In this document: positions 58,178 through 64,000 of the stretch, piece by piece
Position numbering within the stretch: position 1 is the first letter of the stretch
Layout: each line of letters opens with the position of its first letter
Assembly (NCBI RefSeq): GCF_963422335.1
Contig: NZ_OY729424.1
Span: forward strand, 1,116,001 to 1,180,000
Length of the DNA stretch: 64,000 nucleotides
From: an uncultured Roseateles sp.
GTDB taxonomy: Bacteria > Pseudomonadota > Gammaproteobacteria > Burkholderiales > Burkholderiaceae_C
Direction of reading: 5' to 3'
Program-made: the position numbers and the translations under genes
The notes under the pieces: generated by a model
Databases searched by the model: none
Told to the model about the DNA's origin: nothing
What the model saw: only the letters and a program-made list of their open reading frames with translations

Positions 58178-58543
58178 TCACTCCCCCAGGAATGTCCAGG
58201 TGTCCGCGCCGTCGAACTTGCGAACACGCACGGAGGCGATCAACTGCGGGTCGAAGTTGCCGAGGTGTACGCCGTGTCTGGCGCCAGCCTTCAGCTCGAT
58301 CGGTTCCCAGTGGGTGACGCAGCCGCAATGCCGGCAGCGTATCGTGCGCAGGGTTCGGTCGCCTTGGACGTAGGCCTCGGTCGAGTCGGGATGGCCTTCG
58401 ATCATCACTGTGCCGAACTCGAAGTACACCCAGGGCCCGCCTATCCTGCGGCAGAGCGAGCAGTTGCAGTCCGTGGCGACTTCAGGCGTCGACGGGAGCG
58501 TGAGGCGTACAGCACCGCAGTGGCACGCGCCGTGATGCGTCAT
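58178..58543 (-). CDS. GFA-family zinc protein (Gfa/CENP-V fold)
   Basis: A 121-residue single-domain protein with zinc-binding cysteines at C7 and C9 (GACHCGAVRL), C26, C28 and C31 (DCNCSLCRRIGG), and C-terminal RCRHCGCVTHWEP. GFA proteins were named after glutathione-dependent formaldehyde-activating enzyme, but members have diverse or unknown roles. No other formaldehyde-detoxification gene is in the window. No close operon partner; convergent with the YdeI-like gene. Confidence 0.88.
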   Translation of the reverse strand: MTHHGACHCGAVRLTLPSTPEVATDCNCSLCRRIGGPWVYFEFGTVMIEGHPDSTEAYVQGDRTLRTIRCRHCGCVTHWEPIELKAGARHGVHLGNFDPQLIASVRVRKFDGADTWTFLGE

Positions 58544-58607
58544 CAGAAACTCCCGTTTGATTTGCAGGGTGAATAGCCTACCCGAAGGCGGACTTCGATG
58601 CCCGGCC

Positions 58608-58637
58608 GATTGTGGTCGCGACGATTGTGGCCGCGAT
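58608..58637. repeat. Tandem 15-bp repeat
   Basis: Two adjacent copies, GATTGTGGTCGCGAC (58608-58622) and GATTGTGGCCGCGAT (58623-58637), differ at two positions. They lie 47 bases after the puuA stop codon, between puuA and the GFA gene, both minus strand. No function is evident. Confidence 0.55.
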
Positions 58638-58683
58638 CTCTCCCAAGCCGACCAGCCCTGGACACCGCCCCGGATGGCCAGGC

Positions 58684-60051
58684 TCAGACATGCAGCAGCA
58701 GGTGCTCGCGCTCCCAGGGCGAGATCACTTTCATGAACTCGTCGTGCTCGATCTCCTTGACGGCGGAGTAGACGGTGATGAAGTCCTTGCCCAGCACATC
58801 ATGCAGGTCCTTCTCGTCGGCCAGCAGGCCCAGCGCCTCGCTCAGGGAGCGGGGCAGCTGGTACTCGGCCAGATAGGCGTCGCCGGTGCATTCGGGCGTG
58901 GGCGCTATGCGGTTCTTCATGCCCAGATAGCCGCAGGCCAGGGTCGCGGCCAGTGCCACATAGGGATTCGCATCGGCGCCGATGACGCGGTTCTCGACCC
59001 GGCGCGCGGCCGGCGTGGCCACCGGCGAGCGTATGCCAACGGTGCGGTTGTCCGTGCCCCACTGGATGTTGATGGGCGCGGCGGTCGAGCGCGACAGGCG
59101 CCGGTAGCTGTTGACGTAGGGCGCGAACAGCGCCATGGCCGCCGGCGTGTACTTCTGCAGGCCGCCGATGTACCAGTAAAACGCCTGGCTCGGTGAACCG
59201 TCCGCATTGCTGAAGATGTTCTGGCCGGTGGCGGCGCTGACCACGCTCTGGTGCACATGCATCGCGCTGCCGGGCTCGCCCGCCATGGGCTTGGCCATGA
59301 AGGTGGCATACATCTCGTGGCGCAGTGCCGCCTCGCGTATCGTGCGCTTGAAGAAGAACACCTCGTCCGCCAGGCCCAGCGGATGGTCGTGGAAGAAGTT
59401 GATCTCCATCTGCCCGGCGCCAACCTCATGGATCAGGGTGTCGACGTTCAGCTCCATCTTTTCGCAGTAGGCGAATATGTCTTCGAACAGCGGGTCGAAC
59501 TCGTTGACCGCGTCGATCGAATAGGCCTGGCGCGAGGTCTCGGCCCGGCCGCTGCGGCCGCGGGGAGGGCGCAAGGGCGTGTTGGGGTCGCTGTTGCGCT
59601 CGATCAGATAGAACTCCAGCTCGGGCGCGACCACCGGCTTCCAGCCCTCGGCCGCATACAGATCGCAGATGCGGCGCAGCACCGAGCGCGGCGCATGGGG
59701 CACCAGCTTGCCGGCGCGGTCGAAGCAGTCGTGTATCACCTGGGCGGTCGGGTCGGTGGCCCAGGGCACGATGCGCACGGTGCTGGGGTCGGGCCGCAGA
59801 TGCATATCGCGGTCGGTCGGGTGAATCACGTCGTAGTAGGCGCCGTCATCGGGGAAGTTGCCGGTCACGCCCAGGCCGACCACGACCTCGGGCAGGCGCA
59901 TGCCGCGGTCTTCGGTGAATTTTTCGCGCGGCAGTATCTTGCCGCGGGCCACGCCGGTGAGGTCGGGCACCAGGCATTCGATTTCGGTCACGCGGCGCTC
60001 GTCGAACCACTGTTCGAGATCGGCGAAGGAGAATTGGCTTTTGTCCAGCAT
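58684..60051 (-). CDS. puuA: Glutamine-synthetase-family enzyme, probably gamma-glutamylputrescine synthetase
   Basis: A 455-residue glutamine-synthetase-fold ligase. EVGAGQMEINFFHDHPLG and GEPGSAMHVHQSVV carry metal and ATP-site ligands; NIQWGTDNRTVGIRSP is the C-terminal active-site strand, and the N-terminal half has IECLVPDLTGVARGKILP. It lacks the adenylylation region of canonical GlnA. The presence of a PuuB-type oxidase immediately upstream on the same strand supports gamma-glutamylation of putrescine or another amine as its role. It begins 165 bases after the puuB stop; a run of palindromic GCTGA/TCAGC sites lies in the gap. Confidence 0.88.
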   Translation of the reverse strand: MLDKSQFSFADLEQWFDERRVTEIECLVPDLTGVARGKILPREKFTEDRGMRLPEVVVGLGVTGNFPDDGAYYDVIHPTDRDMHLRPDPSTVRIVPWATDPTAQVIHDCFDRAGKLVPHAPRSVLRRICDLYAAEGWKPVVAPELEFYLIERNSDPNTPLRPPRGRSGRAETSRQAYSIDAVNEFDPLFEDIFAYCEKMELNVDTLIHEVGAGQMEINFFHDHPLGLADEVFFFKRTIREAALRHEMYATFMAKPMAGEPGSAMHVHQSVVSAATGQNIFSNADGSPSQAFYWYIGGLQKYTPAAMALFAPYVNSYRRLSRSTAAPINIQWGTDNRTVGIRSPVATPAARRVENRVIGADANPYVALAATLACGYLGMKNRIAPTPECTGDAYLAEYQLPRSLSEALGLLADEKDLHDVLGKDFITVYSAVKEIEHDEFMKVISPWEREHLLLHV

Positions 60052-60084
60052 GGGGAGTACCTGAGGGTCGTTGAAGCGCCGCCC

Positions 60085-60132
60085 GTCAGCAGGCTGACAG
60101 GCGCGCGAAGAAGGCTGAAGAGACAGTTCAGC
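60085..60132. promoter_or_regulatory. Cluster of GCTGA/TCAGC half-sites upstream of puuA
   Basis: GTCAGC-AG-GCTGAC (60085-60098, perfect arms) and GCTGAA-N7-TTCAGC (60114-60132, perfect arms) share the GCTGA half-site and are 15 bases apart. They lie 34 to 81 bases upstream of the puuA start. They fit an operator for an unidentified regulator. Confidence 0.5.
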
Positions 60133-60216
60133 AGCCGTCAGGTGGCTCGGGCTCGTGCTGAGTGAAGTGGCAACGGCGGCGATGGCGGTCGCGCCGCGGC
60201 GCGAGTCGGATGTGCT

Positions 60217-61518
60217 TCACAGCAGATCCTTCAAACGGTAGTAGGCCATGCCGGCCACCAGCGCCGGCGTGCGCAGCCAGCGCCCGCCCGGGAAGGGGCG
60301 GTGGCGCAGGCGGGCGAAGGTGTCGAAGCGCTGTGCGTCGCCGGCGATGGCTTCGGCCACCAGGCGGCCGGCCAGGCCGGTCAGCGCCAGGCCGTGGCCG
60401 GAGAAGCCTTGCAGGTAATAGACGTTCTCATGCCCACCGGGCAGGCGCCCGAAGTCCGGTGCGCGGTTGATCGTCACATCGACAAAGCCGCCCCAGGAGA
60501 ATTCGATGTCGGTGCCGGCCAGTTGCGGAAAAGTCGTGGCCATGCGCCGCTGCATGCTGGCCTTCAGATTGACCGGCGTGGCCGTGCTGTAGCTGACCCG
60601 CCCGCCGTAGAGCATGCGGTGGTCAGGCGTGGGGCGGAAGTAGTCGAGCACGAAGTTGGTGTCGCAGACGGCCGACTGCGACGGAATCAGCGAGCGCGCC
60701 AGCGCCGGGTCCATAACCTCGGAGGCGACGATATAGGTGCCCACCGGCATGATGCGGCGCTCCAGCCGGGGCGCGATGCCGCCCAGATAGACATTGCCGG
60801 CCAGCAGCGCATGGGCCGCGCGCACCTCGCCCTCGGCCGTGCGCAGCCGCACCGTGCGGCCGGGTTCCAGCGCGGTGACGGCCGAGTGCTCGAAGATCTG
60901 CACGCCCAGGCTCGCCGCTGCGCGCGCCAGGCCGAGGCTGTATTTGAGCGGGTGCAGATGGCCGCCCAGCGGGTCGTACACGCCGCTGTGGAAGCGCGGG
61001 CTGTCAATCCAGCTCGGCAGATCCTTGTGTGCGATCCACTGCGTGCGGTAGTCGTAGCGCTGCGCCATATCGGCCTGCCAGCGCTGCAGCGCGGCACCTT
61101 TGCGCGCATTGACGGCCAGGCTGAGGTAGCCCGCCCGCCAGTCGCAATCGATATTGAACTGCGCGCAGCGTTCGCCGATCAGGCGCAGTGCCTCCAGGCT
61201 CATGTCCCAGATCGCCCTGGAGTCTGTCAGACCCTGCTGCAGCTCGATCACCGCCTGGTCACATGCGAGCCCGGCGATCACCTGCCCGCCGTTGCGCCCG
61301 GAAGCGCCCCAGCCGACCTGCTGGGCCTCCAGCACGACGACCTTGAAGCCGCGCTGCGCCAGCTCTATCGCCGCCGACAGGCCCGCCAGGCCGCCACCGA
61401 CGATGGCCACATCGCTATCGACCGCGGAGCGCAGCGGCGCGAACCCCGCCTCACGCGGCGCGGTGGCCGCGTAGTAGGAGTTGCGGGTCAGCTGCTGATC
61501 GGTGCGCAGCAGGCTCAT
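60217..61518 (-). CDS. puuB: FAD-dependent amine oxidase, probably gamma-glutamylputrescine oxidase
   Basis: A 433-residue FAD-dependent (DAO-type) oxidoreductase. The Rossmann FAD motif is DVAIVGGGLAGLSAAIEL at about 37-54, then GWGASGRNGGQVIAG, a hallmark of PuuB-like oxidases, and GYLSLAVNARKGAALQ. The C-terminal domain has LQGFSGHGLALTGLAGRLVA. It would oxidise gamma-glutamylputrescine to the aldehyde, using oxygen. The long frame continues upstream, but the start at 61518 overlaps the S9 peptidase stop as ATGA. With puuA it forms a polyamine-catabolism pair; puuC and puuD are not in view. Confidence 0.9.
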   Translation of the reverse strand: MSLLRTDQQLTRNSYYAATAPREAGFAPLRSAVDSDVAIVGGGLAGLSAAIELAQRGFKVVVLEAQQVGWGASGRNGGQVIAGLACDQAVIELQQGLTDSRAIWDMSLEALRLIGERCAQFNIDCDWRAGYLSLAVNARKGAALQRWQADMAQRYDYRTQWIAHKDLPSWIDSPRFHSGVYDPLGGHLHPLKYSLGLARAAASLGVQIFEHSAVTALEPGRTVRLRTAEGEVRAAHALLAGNVYLGGIAPRLERRIMPVGTYIVASEVMDPALARSLIPSQSAVCDTNFVLDYFRPTPDHRMLYGGRVSYSTATPVNLKASMQRRMATTFPQLAGTDIEFSWGGFVDVTINRAPDFGRLPGGHENVYYLQGFSGHGLALTGLAGRLVAEAIAGDAQRFDTFARLRHRPFPGGRWLRTPALVAGMAYYRLKDLL

Positions 61519-63548
61519 GTGCGCGGGTAGCGGCGGAACCAGCGGTCCAGCTGCTCGATCAGGTCCAGCCAATGGCTGGGGTGCCATTCGAGGCTGTGGT
61601 TGTTGTCGGGGTAGCGCACCAGCGCGGCCTCGACACCGCACATCTTCAGCGCGGTGTAGTACAGCTCGGACTGCGACACCGGCGTGCGCCAGTCGTTCTG
61701 GCCGCAGGCCACCAGGGTGGGCGTGCGCACACTCGCGACCTTGGACAGCGGCGACTTGCTCCACTGCAGCGCCTGCATGCCGGGCGCCCAGGGCGGCTCG
61801 GGCATCCAGTAGTAGCTGAAGTAGTCGGGCCGGTCCACGGTCACGGCCTGGCTGGTCCAGTCCATCACGCCGTAGATCACCGCCGCCGAGGCGAAGCGCT
61901 GGCTGTGGCCGACCAGCCAGCTGGTCAGCACGCCGCCGCCCGATTCGCCGGCCAGGTGCACGCGCTGAGGGTCTATGCCGCCGCGGGCCACGGCCGCTTC
62001 CACCATGTCCAGCAGCTGCAGATCGTCCTCGCCCGGGAAGTCGTGGTTCAGTTCTTCGGTGAAGGCCTCGCCATAGCCCAGCGAACCGCGCGGGTTGATC
62101 ATCAGCACCGCATAGCCGCGCGCCGCCCAGACCTGCGGCAGGATGGCGAAGTGCGGGCACCAGGCGAGATAGGGCCCGCCGTGCAGCCAGAGAATCATCG
62201 GCAGCGGTTCGTCGGCCGGCACGCCGGCCGGGCGCACCATCCAGGCCTGCCATTGCTGGCCCGGCTTGCGCGTGGGCAGCCACAGTGCCTCGACCGGGGC
62301 CACCGAGCGCTGGGCCAGCCAGGCGGACTCCTGCGTCAGCTCAGGCCCAGGCTGTCCGTCGGCCAGCAGGGTGGCCACCTCGTCGGTGCGCGTGGGGCTG
62401 CCGCGCAGATAGGCGATGCGGCCATCCTGCGCCACCGAGAAGCCCTTGCCATACATCACATAGCCGGAGGCGGCCGAGCCGCCGATGTCGCGCGTCAGCT
62501 CGGTCCATTCGCCGGCCAGCGTGACCCGCATCAGGCAGCCATCGCCGTGATGGGGCCTGAGCACCAGCAGGCCCGAGCTGTCGGGCAGCCATTCGATGTT
62601 CTGGTGCACCTCGAAGTCGCCGGGGCAGGGCAGGGCGCGCGGCGTGCCGCCGGCGCGGGGCATCACATGCAGCACAAAGGTGTGGAAGGACTTGCGCTGG
62701 TTGCGAAAGCCGACGAAGGCGATCCACTGGCCGTCCGGCGATACCACGGCGCGGCAGACGGCGCCGCCGAACTCGGTCAGCTGGCGCACTGCGCCGCTGG
62801 CCACGTCGAACTCGAACACATCGGCGGCGATCGTGTCTTCCGGATTCAGCGGGCCGCTTCGTGGTGCGTTGCGCTGCATCGACATCACGATGTGCCGGCC
62901 GTCCGGCGCCCAGGAGATGCGCCCGGCCAGCGCCATCTTGGTGACGTCCACCAGCGGGCCGCCGTGTTCGAACGGGCCATCGCTGAGCTGGCGAAGGGCG
63001 CCATCGGCCAGGCTCAGCAGAAAGATGTGGTGATGGCCCTCGGGCACCTCGCCGTCAATGCCCTCGACGCGGCGCACCAGCTTCTCGCTGTAGATGCCCG
63101 GCGCGGCCCACTGCTCGGTGCGCAGCCGCTCCCATTCGGGCGCTACGACTTCCACCGGCGCAGGCGGTACGCGCTTGACGAAGGCCAGCTGCGTGCCGTC
63201 GGGCGACCAGGCCAGTCCGCTGGGCGACTCTGACAGAGTAGCCACCACCTGGCGCTTGGCCGTGTCGCAAAACCAGCGCTCTATCAGATGGGCTGAGCCG
63301 GCCGAGCGCACGAAGGCGAAGCTCTGGCTGTCCGGCGCCCAGCGCGGCTGGCTGCCGCTGCCCAGCTCGTGGCGCGCGCCACTCGTCAGCTCGATCACGC
63401 ACAGCTCGTTGACCCAGCCGTCGGCGGGGATGTTGGCGCGGGTGCGCACATAGGCGATGTGGCGGCCGTCGGGCGAGATCTGGGGGTCGCCGGGCAGGGT
63501 CAGCGCGAGGTGGTCTTCGGCCAGCATGGCGGTCTTCTGGTCGCTCAT
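61515..63548 (-). CDS. Prolyl-oligopeptidase-family (S9) peptidase, cytosolic
   Basis: A 677-residue S9 serine peptidase with an N-terminal beta-propeller (ISPDGRHIAYVRTR, WAPDSQSFAFVR, FSPDGQ-like VSPDGQWIAFVG) and alpha/beta-hydrolase domain. Nucleophile S536 in HLAGESGGGVLTSWL, acid in CGQNDWRTPV, histidine in YPDNNHSLEWH. No signal peptide, unlike the S9 peptidase at 1409. AGGAGA lies 7 bases before the start, and it overlaps the MFS gene as ATGA. Placement with a transporter and the puu genes suggests cleavage of an imported peptide or gamma-glutamyl conjugate. Confidence 0.9.
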   Translation of the reverse strand: MSDQKTAMLAEDHLALTLPGDPQISPDGRHIAYVRTRANIPADGWVNELCVIELTSGARHELGSGSQPRWAPDSQSFAFVRSAGSAHLIERWFCDTAKRQVVATLSESPSGLAWSPDGTQLAFVKRVPPAPVEVVAPEWERLRTEQWAAPGIYSEKLVRRVEGIDGEVPEGHHHIFLLSLADGALRQLSDGPFEHGGPLVDVTKMALAGRISWAPDGRHIVMSMQRNAPRSGPLNPEDTIAADVFEFDVASGAVRQLTEFGGAVCRAVVSPDGQWIAFVGFRNQRKSFHTFVLHVMPRAGGTPRALPCPGDFEVHQNIEWLPDSSGLLVLRPHHGDGCLMRVTLAGEWTELTRDIGGSAASGYVMYGKGFSVAQDGRIAYLRGSPTRTDEVATLLADGQPGPELTQESAWLAQRSVAPVEALWLPTRKPGQQWQAWMVRPAGVPADEPLPMILWLHGGPYLAWCPHFAILPQVWAARGYAVLMINPRGSLGYGEAFTEELNHDFPGEDDLQLLDMVEAAVARGGIDPQRVHLAGESGGGVLTSWLVGHSQRFASAAVIYGVMDWTSQAVTVDRPDYFSYYWMPEPPWAPGMQALQWSKSPLSKVASVRTPTLVACGQNDWRTPVSQSELYYTALKMCGVEAALVRYPDNNHSLEWHPSHWLDLIEQLDRWFRRYPRT

Positions 63549-64000
63549 CGAGCGTCTCCTGGAATCAATTCTTGGATGGGGGGATGACGCATCACCTGGC
63601 GCGCGCCGCGCCAGGCCAGGGTCAGGTGCACGAACAGCATCACGCCGAACAGCTTGACGATCAGCATCGCGTACTTCAGCGATTCGTGGCCCAGGCTGGG
63701 CTGTAGCAGATCGCTGAACAGGCCGATCAGCAGCGGGCCGCCGCCGTCGCCGAGCAGGGTCAGGGCGAGCAGAAAGACCGAGGCGCCCAGCACCCGCAGC
63801 GAGCGCGGCACGGCGGTGTGCAGCATCGACAGCACCGGCCCGTTGGGCATGGCGCCGAACACGGTGGCCATCACATGGGCGGCGAAGGCGACCTTCAGGT
63901 TGGGCGCGAACAGCACGCCGAGGATGCAGGGAAAGGTCAGCAGGTAGGTGATCATGCAAAACGTCAGCAGCCTGTCCTGCCGGCCCGAGCCCAGCTTGTT
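63545..64000 (-). CDS. MFS-type transporter (C-terminal part, partial)
   Basis: The 5' end lies beyond the window; 152 codons including the stop are present. Five hydrophobic segments in sequence (MITYLLTFPCILGVLFA, FAAHVMATVFGAMPNG, LGASVFLLALTLLG, GGPLLIGLFSDLL, KLFGVMLFVHLTLAW) fit the last helices of a major-facilitator transporter, possibly of the spinster/glucarate type. FxDxLQPSLGHESLKY-like text (FSDLLQPSLGHESLKYAM) resembles MFS members related to Spns. It is the first visible gene of the MFS-S9-puuB run; ATGA overlaps tie the three together. Confidence 0.75.
   Translation of the reverse strand, partial: NKLGSGRQDRLLTFCMITYLLTFPCILGVLFAPNLKVAFAAHVMATVFGAMPNGPVLSMLHTAVPRSLRVLGASVFLLALTLLGDGGGPLLIGLFSDLLQPSLGHESLKYAMLIVKLFGVMLFVHLTLAWRGARQVMRHPPIQELIPGDAR

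Noticed and set aside
1..64000. CRISPR arrays, tRNA/rRNA genes, prophage or insertion sequences
   Set aside because: I looked for regular spaced repeats, tRNA cloverleaf ends, rRNA-like conserved text, transposase and integrase motifs and found none.

Overview
This 64 kb window is high-GC chromosomal DNA of a betaproteobacterium of the order Burkholderiales, most likely a Roseateles/Paucibacter/Pelomonas-type member of the Sphaerotilaceae. That placement is an inference from gene content. The window has a glucokinase fused to a HexR/RpiR regulator, four orphan tripartite-tricarboxylate (Bug) binding proteins, three PEP-CTERM proteins, a large sugar-type TonB receptor and many CaiB-type CoA-transferase genes. 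I see no rRNA, tRNA, CRISPR array, prophage or insertion sequence. Coding density is high, and many stops and starts overlap as ATGA.

Layout. 1-1402: end of an unknown gene and a CaiB-type CoA-transferase. 1409-9802: a sugar-uptake block. It holds an exported S9 peptidase, a terminator, a TonB-dependent receptor and two divergent glucokinases, the second fused to HexR. Four HexR-like palindromes lie in the two intergenic regions. 9807-15066: a MATE exporter divergent from creB-creC-(52-aa membrane ORF)-creD, with a textbook cre tag between creC and creD. 15094-24114: an inner-membrane-anchored alpha-2-macroglobulin with a CTEQ thioester motif, a nucleotidyltransferase-like protein and penicillin-binding protein 1C. 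24273-28390: small accessory genes, namely a Cys-rich membrane protein, a GNAT pseudogene, two PEP-CTERM proteins, a VOC protein and small membrane proteins. 28529-33165: an XRE regulator, then a ~1100-residue protein of unknown family with coiled coils and five ~45-residue helical repeats, followed by a small acidic protein. This pair is the best candidate for an undescribed system.

33179-42970: iorAB-like molybdenum hydroxylase genes and a LysR regulator, divergent from a Bug / fluoroacetate-dehalogenase-like / leuC / leuD operon, then a NarL/NarX-type two-component pair. 43160-45365: a PEP-CTERM protein and an S1/P1 nuclease. 45382-57438: acid-catabolism islands. The first is GntR / Bug / glucarate dehydratase. 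The second is GntR-Bug-MmgE/PrpD-binding protein, divergent from CaiB / crotonase / quinone reductase / Bug / lipoprotein binding protein. Both have near-perfect palindromes at the divergent promoters. 57516-64000: a YdeI-like protein, a GFA-type zinc protein, puuA, puuB, a second S9 peptidase and the end of an MFS transporter.

How the parts fit. The glk/HexR/TonB block reads as a sugar-sensing uptake regulon. CreBCD beside A2M and PbpC suggests an envelope-stress and peptidoglycan module. The Bug-linked islands look like independent, locally regulated pathways for small organic acids. The puuA/puuB block with a peptidase and transporter suggests use of polyamines or gamma-glutamyl compounds. 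Gene families are assigned from motifs read by eye; substrates are inferred unless stated.
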